64,000 nt of DNA from an uncultured Collinsella sp. (lineage in GTDB: Bacteria; Actinomycetota; Coriobacteriia; Coriobacteriales; Coriobacteriaceae), in NCBI GenBank assembly GCA_902493515.1, contig CABUPE010000002.1, positions 1 to 64,000 on the forward strand. Reading direction: 5' to 3'. The translations under genes were made by a program, and so were the position numbers. Position 1 is the stretch's first letter, and each line of letters starts with the position of its first letter. This document shows, piece by piece, positions 42,254 through 50,417 of the stretch. The notes below the pieces were generated by a model. The model worked only from the letters and a program-made list of their open reading frames with translations, was not told where the DNA came from and did not search any database.

Positions 42254-44350
42254 ATGGCAGACGCTAAGGATTTCCTGTTTGAGATCGGTACGGAGGAAAT
42301 GCCCTCCGCACCGTTGAACAATGCCGTCAAGCAGCTTGGCACCATGATCGCCAAGGGTCTCGACGAGGCCGGTCTGGCCCACGGCGAGGTCCGCGTGATC
42401 TCGAGTCCGCGTCGCCTGGCTGCACTCGTTGCCGACGTCGCCACCGCGACCGATGAGGTTCACGAGGTCAAGCGTGGCCCCGCGGCCAACATTGCCTTCG
42501 ACGCTGACGGTAACGCCACCAAGGCTGCCCAGGGCTTTGCCCGCAAGTGCGGTGTGGCTGCCGAGGACCTGGTCCGTCGCGAGGACACCGACGGTCGCGA
42601 GTATGTGTTCGCCGAGAAGAATATTCCCTCCGCACCGGCTACGCCGATTCTGACCGCTCTGTGCGAGAAGACCATCGCCGGCCTGCAGTGGCCCAACTAC
42701 CGCAGCCAGCGCTGGGGCCACGAGCACGCGACCTTTGTTCGTCCGGTCCGTTGGATCTGCTGCCTTTTGGGCGAGGATGTTGTGCCCGTGTCGTTTGCCG
42801 ACGTGACGAGTGGCAACACCACGCGTGGTCATCGCGTACTTGGCCCTGGTGACCATGTGGTTGCCAGCCCCGCCGTCTACGAGCAGGTGCTCGAGGACGC
42901 CGGCGTGCTTTCTGCCGAGCGTCGTCGCGAGGCCATCCTTGCCGGTATCGCCGAGGTCGAGGCCGCTCGCCCCGGCTGCCATGTCGATACGCCCAAGAAG
43001 GTCTTCGAGGAGGTCATCAACCTCTGCGAGTGGCCGACGGTGCTCGTCGGTACCTTCGATGAGGAGTTCCTCAAGGTTCCGCACGAGATTATCTGCGAGT
43101 CCATGCTCACCAACCAGCGCTACTTCCCGATCTATGACGGCGAAGGCAAGCTGACGCGTGAGTTCGTGGTCGTCTCCAACAGCAAGCCCGAGAACGCCGA
43201 ACGCGTGATCGACGGCAACGAGCGCGTTGTGCGTGCCCGTCTGGACGATGCCAAGTTCTTCTACGAGGAGGACCTGAAGATCTCCCTCGACGAGTTCCGC
43301 GAGCGTCTGGCCAAGGTTGCCTTCCAGGAGAAGCTCGGTAGCGTGCTCGCCAAGTCCGAGCGCATCGAGCAGCTCGCGCTCGCTATCGCCCGCGAGGCTC
43401 ATCTGGGCGCCCACCTTGCCGCCGATGCCGCTCGCGCCGCGCACCTGTGCAAGGCCGACCTGGTGTCTAACGCCGTTGTCGAGTTCACGAGCCAGCAGGG
43501 CGTGATGGGCGGTTATTACGCGACCGCGATGGGGGAGAACGACGAGGTCGCTCATGCTATCCGCGATCACTATCGTCCCCGCTTTGCCGGTGACGAGCTG
43601 CCTGAGGGCACCGCTGGCTGCATCGTGGCTTGCGCCGACAAGCTCGATACCATCGCCGGTATCTTTGCCATCGGCGAGCCCCCGACCGGCTCCTCCGACC
43701 CCTACGCGCTGCGTCGTGCCGCTATCGGCATCATCAACATTCTGCGCGACCGTCTGCCGATCGACCCCACGTCTCTCATCGACTTCGCCCTCGAGCTCTA
43801 TAGCGAGCAGGGCATTGAGTTCGACGCCGCCGAGGTCGCCGAGCAGGTTCGTGACTTCTTCCATGGCCGCCTGGTGAGCATGGCCCGCGACGAAAAGATC
43901 CCGGCCGATACCGTTGCCGCCGTCTCCGCGGTGCACATCATCGCCCCGTCCGTCTTCTTCGCCCGTTGCGCCGCCCTCGACGAGGCTCGTAAGAACGACG
44001 CCGAGACCTTCGACAACCTGGCTACCGCCTATGCCCGCGCCGCGCACATCTCCAAGCCCGAGCTGGGTGCGGAGTACGACCGCAGCCTGATGGGCGAGGT
44101 CGAGCTTGCGCTCGCCGACGCCTCCGAGGCTGCTCAGACCGCTGTCGATGCCGCCCTTGCTACCGAGGATTATCCGGCCGCATTTGCTGCCCTCGCCGCC
44201 CTGCGCGCGCCCATCGACCGTTTCTTCGACGAGGTCATGGTCATGGACAAGGACGAGCAGCTCCGCGATAATCGCCTTAAGCTGCTCAACCGCTTCGAGG
44301 CCGTTTTCTCCGGCATCGCCAACATCGGTGAGCTTGCTCGTAAAAAGTAA
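42254..44350 (+). CDS. glyS: glycyl-tRNA synthetase beta subunit
   Basis: 698 residues; recognises tRNA and completes the enzyme. It begins FLFEIGTEEMPSAPLNNAVK, typical of GlyS, and contains RWGHEHATFVRPVRWICCLL, the HD-like domain and a C-terminal helical anticodon-binding region. The cotranscribed glyQ lies three bases upstream. Long antisense open frames across glyQS are codon-bias artefacts. Confidence 0.97.
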   Translation: MADAKDFLFEIGTEEMPSAPLNNAVKQLGTMIAKGLDEAGLAHGEVRVISSPRRLAALVADVATATDEVHEVKRGPAANIAFDADGNATKAAQGFARKCGVAAEDLVRREDTDGREYVFAEKNIPSAPATPILTALCEKTIAGLQWPNYRSQRWGHEHATFVRPVRWICCLLGEDVVPVSFADVTSGNTTRGHRVLGPGDHVVASPAVYEQVLEDAGVLSAERRREAILAGIAEVEAARPGCHVDTPKKVFEEVINLCEWPTVLVGTFDEEFLKVPHEIICESMLTNQRYFPIYDGEGKLTREFVVVSNSKPENAERVIDGNERVVRARLDDAKFFYEEDLKISLDEFRERLAKVAFQEKLGSVLAKSERIEQLALAIAREAHLGAHLAADAARAAHLCKADLVSNAVVEFTSQQGVMGGYYATAMGENDEVAHAIRDHYRPRFAGDELPEGTAGCIVACADKLDTIAGIFAIGEPPTGSSDPYALRRAAIGIINILRDRLPIDPTSLIDFALELYSEQGIEFDAAEVAEQVRDFFHGRLVSMARDEKIPADTVAAVSAVHIIAPSVFFARCAALDEARKNDAETFDNLATAYARAAHISKPELGAEYDRSLMGEVELALADASEAAQTAVDAALATEDYPAAFAALAALRAPIDRFFDEVMVMDKDEQLRDNRLKLLNRFEAVFSGIANIGELARKK

Positions 44351-44384
44351 GCCAGCCTGCGCGTAAGCGCAAAAGGAGCCCCGC

Positions 44385-45260
44385 ATGGATTGCCCGGTCA
44401 CCGCTCGTCCCACCGTTATCGTTATCTCCGACTCGCTCGGTGATACCGCTTGTGAGGTGGTACTTGCGGCGTCCGGGCAATTTGATGAAGGGGCTTTTCG
44501 TTTGTTGCGCCTGCCCAAGGTGAACTCGGTGGAGCAGGTTAAGTCGTTTGTGGGCCCGCGCGTTGATGCGGACCATCGCGATATTGCCGTGTTCCACACC
44601 ATTGTCGATCCGGCGCTTCGCGCCCGCGTGCTCGATTACCTGGGCATGCTGCATATCCGTTCGGTCGACCTGATCGGTCCTACGCTCGCTGTGCTGTCGT
44701 CGCTCATCGGTGTGCAGCCCAAAGGCGTTGCGGGCGTGATTCATAAGACCGATGACCGCTATTTCCATCGCATCGAGGCCATGGAGTATTTTGTTGAGCA
44801 CGACGACGGGCGCGGTTGCGACGATCTGTCGGGTGCCGATATCGTGCTGTTGGGCGTGTCTCGCACGTCCAAGACGCCGCTGTCGATGTATTTAGCCTAT
44901 CAGGGGTACAAGGTTGCCAATGTTCCTTTGGCCCATGGCATGGAGCCGCCGAAGTCAATTTACGAGGTCGACCCGATGCGGTTGTTTGGTCTGATTTCGA
45001 CTGTTGATGTGATCTCCGGGATTCGCGATAGCCGCTTGGGCGATGACTACGCCCGTGCCGTCGCCGGCTCCTATGCCGAGCCCGAGAGCGTGCGCAGCGA
45101 GCTCGAGGAAGCCCGCGCCCTTATGAAGCGCCTGGGCTGTTTTGTGGTGCGAACCGACGGCAAGGCAATCGAGGAGAGCGCCTCCGAGATCATCAGTCAC
45201 TTGGAGGAAATCCAAGAAGCCCGTGTCCGTCGCGCCGCCCGCCGAGCCCAGCAAAGTTAA
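44385..45260 (+). CDS. pyruvate phosphate dikinase regulatory protein (DUF299)
   Basis: A 291-residue bifunctional kinase/phosphorylase that switches PPDK on and off by ADP-dependent Thr phosphorylation and Pi-dependent dephosphorylation. VISDSLGDTACEVV opens the family, and LLGVSRTSKTPLSMYLA carries the P-loop-like motif. Its target gene ppdK follows 297 bases downstream on the same strand, which supports this over the PEP synthase form of the family. It starts 34 bases after glyS. Confidence 0.92.
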   Translation: MDCPVTARPTVIVISDSLGDTACEVVLAASGQFDEGAFRLLRLPKVNSVEQVKSFVGPRVDADHRDIAVFHTIVDPALRARVLDYLGMLHIRSVDLIGPTLAVLSSLIGVQPKGVAGVIHKTDDRYFHRIEAMEYFVEHDDGRGCDDLSGADIVLLGVSRTSKTPLSMYLAYQGYKVANVPLAHGMEPPKSIYEVDPMRLFGLISTVDVISGIRDSRLGDDYARAVAGSYAEPESVRSELEEARALMKRLGCFVVRTDGKAIEESASEIISHLEEIQEARVRRAARRAQQS

Positions 45261-45397
45261 CTCATTGGGGTAGCTAAAAATGCACCGTCTTTTAAAGACT
45301 ACCAAAAATAATGCACGATATTGGTAAAGCGATTTAGCAAAGAACTTCCATTTGACCTGCAATTCTCTTGCAGTGGTATCTTCATAAGGTAACCACC

Positions 45398-45435
45398 TTT
45401 ACCTACCGTTTACCGTAACATTTATCACGTTTACC
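45398..45435 (+). promoter_or_regulatory. phased TTTACC repeats upstream of ppdK
   Basis: TTTACC occurs at 45398, 45409 and 45430, spaced 11 and 21 bases, so all face the same side of the helix. A palindromic GGTAACC lies at 45388-45394 and an inverted GGTAAA at 45323-45328. A likely -10 TATAGT lies at 45477-45482 with no good -35, which suits an activator bound at these repeats. The rest of the 297-base gap (45261-45557) holds AT-richer sequence with no gene I can support. Confidence 0.5.
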
Positions 45436-45557
45436 AAACCCCGCGCCCTCTACGCATGCCCGCTCAATGCCCGCCGTATAGTACCCTCACGGCTCGCAAC
45501 CGGCGGGTCGATTCGTCACCACGGTCGTGCGCGTAAGTGCATGGAAGGGGAAGTATC

Positions 45558-48308
45558 GTGAGCGATTGCAAGAGGGTTTACCGTTTTGGTACCGACGCCC
45601 AGGGCACCTGTGTCACTGAGGGCGACAAGTCCATGAACTTTGTGCTTGGCGGCAAGGGCGCGAACCTTGCCGAGATGAGCCGTATCGGCCTGCCGGTTCC
45701 TGGCGGCTTTACCATTACCTGCCAGACCTGCGTCGAGTACTCCGGTGCCGGCAACGTCTGGCCCGAAGGCGCACTCGATGAGATCGTTGCCGCCGAGGCT
45801 GACCTCGAGGCCCGCTGCGGCAAGAAGCTCGGTGACGCCAACGACCCGCTGCTTGTATCGGTGCGCTCGGGCGCTCCGTTCTCCATGCCCGGTATGATGG
45901 ACACGGTCCTCAACTTGGGCCTCAATGACGATTCCGTCCAGGGCCTCATCGCGCAGACGCAGAACCCGCGTTTTGCCTGGGATAGCTACCGACGCTTTAT
46001 CCAGATGTTCTCCAACGTCGTTATGGGTGTCGATGCCGACCTGTTCGAGAACGCTCTGACTCAGGCACGCCTGGTCGCCGGCGTTCGCGTCGATTCCGAG
46101 CTTTCGGCCGAGGACCTGCAGGAGCTCGTCGAGACCTTTAAGGGCATCTTCTCCGAGAACGTCGAGGCCGCCCTGTATCCCGAGCTCGAGGTCGCCGACG
46201 GCAAGCCCGTCTTTCCGCACGATCCGGAGCTCCAGCTGCGTCTTGCCATCCAGGCCGTCTTTGGCAGCTGGATGAACGAGCGCGCCTGCATCTACCGCAA
46301 ACAGCATGGCATTTCTGACGAGCTCGGCACCGCCGTCAACGTGCAGGCCATGGCCTTTGGCAACAAGGGCGAGACCTCTGCGACGGGTGTTGCCTTTACG
46401 CGCAACCCGGCCGACGGCACCAAGGAGTTCTACGGTGACTTTTTGGTTAACGCCCAGGGCGAGGACGTTGTCGCCGGCATCCGCAACACCGAGCCCATCG
46501 CCGACCTCAAGGCCACGCCGGGCCTCGAGTCCGCAGGTGAGGAGCTCGAGCGCGTGTTCCTGACGCTCGAGGATCATTACCGCGATATGTGCGATATCGA
46601 GTTCACCATCGAGCAGGGCAAGCTCTGGATGCTCCAGACCCGCGTGGGCAAGCGTACCGCCACCGCCGCCCTGCGCATCGCCATCGAAATGGTCGAGGAA
46701 GGCCTGATCACCCGCGAAGAGGCCGTGAGCCGCATCGATCCCACGCAACTCGACCAGCTCCTTCACCCGCAGTTTGACGCCTCCAAGAAGTACGAGGTTC
46801 TCGCCAGCGGTCTTAATGCCAGCCCCGGTGCCGCCGTGGGCGAGGTTGTGTTCTCGAGTGACGACGCCGTCGCGCGCGCCAACGAGGGCCACAAGGTCAT
46901 TCTGGTTCGTTGGGAGACCAACCCCGACGACCTGAAGGGCATGGTCGCCGCCGAGGGCATCCTGACCAGCCACGGTGGCAAGACGAGCCATGCCGCCGTT
47001 ATCGCCCGCGGCATGGGTACGCCCTGCGTCTGCGGCGTTGAGCGCTTCCACATCGACGCCGCCGAGAAGGTCGTGCGCATCGAGGGCAGCGACCGCGTAC
47101 TGCACGAGGGCGATGTCATCTCCATCGACGGCACCCAGGGTATCGTCGTCGACGGCGCCGTCGACCTGGTCTCCGCCGAGCTCACCGGCGATCTGGACAC
47201 CATCCTGTCCTGGGCCGACGAGATTCGCCTGGACGAGACCGAGGGTCACGCCAACCACGTGCGCGTCAACGCCGACAACCCCGAGGATGCCGCGCTCGCA
47301 CTCGAGTTTGGTGCCGAGGCCATCGGCCTATGCCGCACCGAGCACATGTTCCTGGGTGACCGTAAGAACATCATCCAGAGCTTTATCCTGTCTGACGATG
47401 AGGCCGTGAAGCAGCAGGCCCTGGCCGACCTGCTCAAGGTCCAGACCGAGGACTTCCTGGCGATGTTCAAGACCATGTCCGGTCGCGATGTGGTCGTCCG
47501 CCTGCTCGATCCGCCGCTTCATGAGTTCCTGGATAATCCTCGCGAGCTCGAGGTCGCCATCACCAAGAAGGAAGCCGCTGGCGCCAGCGAGGAAGAGCTT
47601 GCCGCCCTGCGCGCCCGCCTGCGTCGTATCGACGGCATGGTCGAGTCGAACCCCATGCTCGGCCTACGCGGCGTGCGCCTGTCCGTCGTCTTTGGCGATC
47701 TGCCGCTCATGCAGGTCCGTGCCGTCGCCACGGCTGCCGCCCGCCTTATCAAGGAGGGCGTCGACCCGCGCCCCGAGATTATGGTCCCGCTCGTTTCCAT
47801 TACGGCCGAGCATGTTCAGACCCGCGAGGTTATCGAGCGCGTGATCGCCGAGGTTTCCGTCGAAGAAGGCGTCGAGCTCAATATTCCCGTGGGCACGATG
47901 CTCGAGCTGCCGCGCGCCTGCATGGTCGCTGACGAGATCGCCCATCACGCAGACTTCTTCTGCTTTGGCACCAACGACCTCACCCAGACGACCTTCGGTT
48001 TCTCGCGTGACGACGCCGAGGCTAAGTTCATCCCGCTGTACATGCATAAGAAGATCTTGAAGGACAATCCCTTCGAGACCATCGATACGGCGGTGCTCGA
48101 GCTGGTGCGCATGGCCGTTGAGAAGGGCCGAGCCACCAACCCCGACATGCACTTTGGCGTGTGCGGCGAGCACGGCGGCGACCCCAAGTCCATCAAGGGC
48201 CTGTTTAACGTGGCCGACGTGGACTACGTGTCCTGCTCGCCCTACCGCGTGCCCCTCGCACGCCTGGCTGCCGCCCAGGCCAAGCTCGAGGCCAAGCGTT
48301 CCGCCTAA
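45558..48308 (+). CDS. ppdK: pyruvate, phosphate dikinase
   Basis: A 916-residue enzyme interconverting pyruvate, ATP and Pi with PEP, AMP and PPi, used for gluconeogenesis or PPi-linked glycolysis. FVLGGKGANLAEMS begins the ATP-grasp domain, GGKTSHAAVIARGMGTPC holds the phosphorylated His and the regulated Thr, and the C-terminal PEP/pyruvate barrel ends with GVCGEHGGDPKSI (catalytic Cys). GTG 45558 follows GAAGGGGAAG. The regulator upstream and the spaced repeats suggest control at both protein and transcription level. Confidence 0.96.
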   Translation: MSDCKRVYRFGTDAQGTCVTEGDKSMNFVLGGKGANLAEMSRIGLPVPGGFTITCQTCVEYSGAGNVWPEGALDEIVAAEADLEARCGKKLGDANDPLLVSVRSGAPFSMPGMMDTVLNLGLNDDSVQGLIAQTQNPRFAWDSYRRFIQMFSNVVMGVDADLFENALTQARLVAGVRVDSELSAEDLQELVETFKGIFSENVEAALYPELEVADGKPVFPHDPELQLRLAIQAVFGSWMNERACIYRKQHGISDELGTAVNVQAMAFGNKGETSATGVAFTRNPADGTKEFYGDFLVNAQGEDVVAGIRNTEPIADLKATPGLESAGEELERVFLTLEDHYRDMCDIEFTIEQGKLWMLQTRVGKRTATAALRIAIEMVEEGLITREEAVSRIDPTQLDQLLHPQFDASKKYEVLASGLNASPGAAVGEVVFSSDDAVARANEGHKVILVRWETNPDDLKGMVAAEGILTSHGGKTSHAAVIARGMGTPCVCGVERFHIDAAEKVVRIEGSDRVLHEGDVISIDGTQGIVVDGAVDLVSAELTGDLDTILSWADEIRLDETEGHANHVRVNADNPEDAALALEFGAEAIGLCRTEHMFLGDRKNIIQSFILSDDEAVKQQALADLLKVQTEDFLAMFKTMSGRDVVVRLLDPPLHEFLDNPRELEVAITKKEAAGASEEELAALRARLRRIDGMVESNPMLGLRGVRLSVVFGDLPLMQVRAVATAAARLIKEGVDPRPEIMVPLVSITAEHVQTREVIERVIAEVSVEEGVELNIPVGTMLELPRACMVADEIAHHADFFCFGTNDLTQTTFGFSRDDAEAKFIPLYMHKKILKDNPFETIDTAVLELVRMAVEKGRATNPDMHFGVCGEHGGDPKSIKGLFNVADVDYVSCSPYRVPLARLAAAQAKLEAKRSA

Positions 48309-48347
48309 CGTTTTGGGTTTAGACGCCTAGCGTAGCCCCCCTTCATG

Positions 48348-48377
48348 CCGCCCGTCTCATTCGTGAGGCGGGCGGTT
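48348..48377 (+). terminator. terminator of ppdK
   Basis: CCGCCCGTCTCA pairs with TGAGGCGGGCGG around TTCG, one mismatch; only a short T tail follows. Confidence 0.65.
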
Positions 48378-48421
48378 ATCATGTGCGGGTTTTGTCTTTT
48401 TGTCTGCGTAAAAAATTGTTC

Positions 48422-48449
48422 TTGCAGCAGAAACCCGCGCGTGTATACT
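48422..48449 (+). promoter_or_regulatory. promoter of rplS
   Basis: TTGCAG, a 16-base spacer and TATACT, 70 bases before the rplS ATG. rplS therefore has its own promoter after leaving the trmD neighbourhood. Confidence 0.7.
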
Positions 48450-48518
48450 CGAATACGTTTGTTCAACTACGTGCCGGCCAAGGTGGTACGGCACCTCTAG
48501 AAGAGTAAGGAATTGCAC

Positions 48519-48860
48519 ATGGATTACATCCGCGCAATCGAGCGTCAGCAGATCCGCGAGGACATTCCTCAGGTTCGCGTCGCCGACAACGTCAAGGTTC
48601 ACTACCGCATTAAGGAAGGCGACCGCGAGCGCATCCAGGTCTTCCAGGGCGACGTCATCCGCATGGCCGGCGCCGGTGCCCGCGAGACCTTCACCGTCCG
48701 CAAGATGTCCTTCGGTGTCGGTGTTGAGCGTACCTTCCCGCTTCACAGCCCCAAGATCGCCAAGCTCGAGGTCGTTCGTCATGGTCGCGTCCGTCGCGCC
48801 AAGCTGTACTACCTCCGCGACAAGGTGGGCAAGGCTGCTCGCATCCCCGAGAAGCGCTAA
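48519..48860 (+). CDS. rplS: 50S ribosomal protein L19
   Basis: 113 residues at the 30S-50S interface. RIQVFQGDVIRMAGAG, ETFTVRKMSFGVGVERTFP and RHGRVRRAKLYYLR are diagnostic. AAGG lies eight bases before ATG 48519; an in-frame TTG six bases earlier is less likely. It has its own promoter and terminator and stands apart from rpsP-trmD. Confidence 0.97.
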   Translation: MDYIRAIERQQIREDIPQVRVADNVKVHYRIKEGDRERIQVFQGDVIRMAGAGARETFTVRKMSFGVGVERTFPLHSPKIAKLEVVRHGRVRRAKLYYLRDKVGKAARIPEKR

Positions 48861-48894
48861 GAAGATCGCAGCGTCTGTCCACTCGTTTGGACAC

Positions 48895-48925
48895 AAGGGT
48901 CACCTTCGGGTGGCCCTTCTTTTTA
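48895..48925 (+). terminator. terminator of rplS
   Basis: AAGGGTCACC pairs with GGTGGCCCTT around TTCG, followed by CTTTTTAT. Confidence 0.85.
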
Positions 48926-48953
48926 TCTGATTTGCATGCAAGGAGGGCCTGGT

Positions 48954-49742
48954 ATGGCCAACATGACGAGCTCGGTTTCGGCATCGCAGGTTGCCGGTGA
49001 GTTGGCGAGCGCCACGTTTGAGGAGATTCCCGCCCTCGTGGAGCATTATCGCGAGGACCCGCGCCAGCAGGTGATCAAGGCTTGCGAACGCGCCCTCAAA
49101 CGCCATGCCAAAGAGCTTGCCGAGCGCGAGCGCGTCAATGACATGTACGAGCTTATGCATGAGCTTGGCGGCGATGGAGTGGTCGTTGGTGTCGACGAGG
49201 TGGGTCGCGGATCGGTGGCCGGTCCTTTGACGGTATGCGCTGTCTGCCTTCCTATGGAGCCGCGCGTCTGGGGCATCAACGATTCCAAAAAGCTCACGCC
49301 GGCGCGCCGCGAGTTGCTCTCAGTGAAGATTGCCGAGGTGGCGACGGCGATCGGTTTTTGCCATATCGCGCCTAAGGATATCGATGAGATGGGCATGGCC
49401 CGTGCTATCCGTACCGCCGTTGCGGGCGCCGTGGCCGATACGGGGCTCGAGCCCGATTGCGTGCTTATGGATGGCAACCCCTTGGGCGCCGTTCCTAACG
49501 AGCGCGATGTGGTGAAGGGCGATGCCAAGATCGCCTGCATCGCCGCGGCGTCCATCATGGCTAAGGTCACGCGTGACGAGATGATGGTCGAGTACGACGC
49601 CGAGTATCCCGAGTACCATCTGGCCGAGTCGAAGGGCTATGCGAGCCCCGAGCACATCGAGGCCATTCGAAAACATGGACTTTGTCCACTGCATCGTGTG
49701 AGCTTTTGCGGAAACTTTCTGCAGACTGAGCGCCTTTTCTAG
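48954..49742 (+). CDS. rnhB: ribonuclease HII
   Basis: 262 residues; removes ribonucleotides from DNA. GVDEVGRGSVAGPL holds the first two catalytic acids (Asp81, Glu82), LMDGNPLG the third, and KGDAKIACIAAASIMAKV the fourth plus conserved segment. About 70 helical, charged residues precede the catalytic domain, a long form also known in some Firmicutes. ATG 48954 is chosen because AAGGAGGG ends seven bases upstream; ATG 48936 precedes that site. Confidence 0.94.
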   Translation: MANMTSSVSASQVAGELASATFEEIPALVEHYREDPRQQVIKACERALKRHAKELAERERVNDMYELMHELGGDGVVVGVDEVGRGSVAGPLTVCAVCLPMEPRVWGINDSKKLTPARRELLSVKIAEVATAIGFCHIAPKDIDEMGMARAIRTAVAGAVADTGLEPDCVLMDGNPLGAVPNERDVVKGDAKIACIAAASIMAKVTRDEMMVEYDAEYPEYHLAESKGYASPEHIEAIRKHGLCPLHRVSFCGNFLQTERLF

Positions 49743-49791
49743 GTCAATTGTGGAGACAGGGACCTCTGGGGTTTTATAAACCTGCTGGTAG

Positions 49792-49833
49792 CGGGCCGTA
49801 TGCAACACCATTGTTGCGTACGGCCCGTTTTTT
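49792..49833 (+). terminator. terminator after rnhB
   Basis: CGGGCCGTATGCAACA pairs with TGTTGCGTACGGCCCG around CCAT, followed by TTTTTT. One of the strongest terminators in the window. Confidence 0.9.
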
Positions 49834-49931
49834 GACGGCATTTGGTCAGCTTTTGGTTAGCTTCCGGTACTTACCCGCATGAAAGGTGCCCTCATCATCG
49901 GGGCACTGCAGTGTGCGGGAAAGGAGACCCC

Positions 49932-50417
49932 ATGAGTGCCGCAAGCAAAAAGAGCAAGACACAGCAGCTCAAGGAGCGTTGGGAAAACGGCGAGCTCGAC
50001 TGCGGGGCGATGACGCCCGAGTTTATCAAGGGACTCAGTCCCCGCGAGCTGGGTATGCTGGGCGAGCTGATCACCATCGACTACTTTAACGAGCGCGGCT
50101 ACACCTTGCTGGAGCAGGGTTATCGTTGCACCGAGGGCGAGGCTGATCTGGTGCTGCTCGATGAGCTCGACGATGTCGTGGTGATGGCCGAGGTCAAGAC
50201 CAGACGCGTTTCGCTGGATTGCACCACGCGGGTCTTTCCCGAGGAGGCCGTGGACGCCCAAAAGCAACGCCGCTACCGCCGCATCGCAAGTTGCTATCTC
50301 ATGGAGCATTATCCGCTCAAGGCGATTCGCTTCGATGCTGTGGGTGTCACCATCCGCGGCGGGCATATCGCCGAGATCGAGCATCAGTACAACGCGTTCG
50401 ATTGGCAGGTGTCGTGA
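49932..50417 (+). CDS. YraN/UPF0102 family nuclease-like protein
   Basis: 161 residues with a restriction-endonuclease-like fold. GMLGELITIDYFNERGY, EGEADLVLLDE and VMAEVKTRR give the E...D...ExK pattern of this superfamily. YraN proteins usually sit next to comM and rnhB, as here, and are thought to act in recombination or transformation DNA handling. About 45 charged residues precede the core. ATG 49932 follows AAAGGAGA. The stop overlaps the comM start by one base (TGATG). Confidence 0.9.
   Translation: MSAASKKSKTQQLKERWENGELDCGAMTPEFIKGLSPRELGMLGELITIDYFNERGYTLLEQGYRCTEGEADLVLLDELDDVVVMAEVKTRRVSLDCTTRVFPEEAVDAQKQRRYRRIASCYLMEHYPLKAIRFDAVGVTIRGGHIAEIEHQYNAFDWQVS

Noticed and set aside
41348..44602. 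A 1084-codon open frame on the minus strand opposite glyQ and glyS
   Set aside because: It lies exactly antisense to two complete, well-conserved synthetase genes, has no recognisable motif or ribosome site, and is explained by GC-rich third positions.
45388..45435. TTTACC repeats as a small CRISPR array
   Set aside because: Units are six bases with 5- to 15-base spacing, no 25-35 base repeats exist, and no cas genes are nearby.
45516..47258. 580-codon antisense frame inside ppdK
   Set aside because: Val/Asp/Gly-rich shadow of a highly expressed gene.
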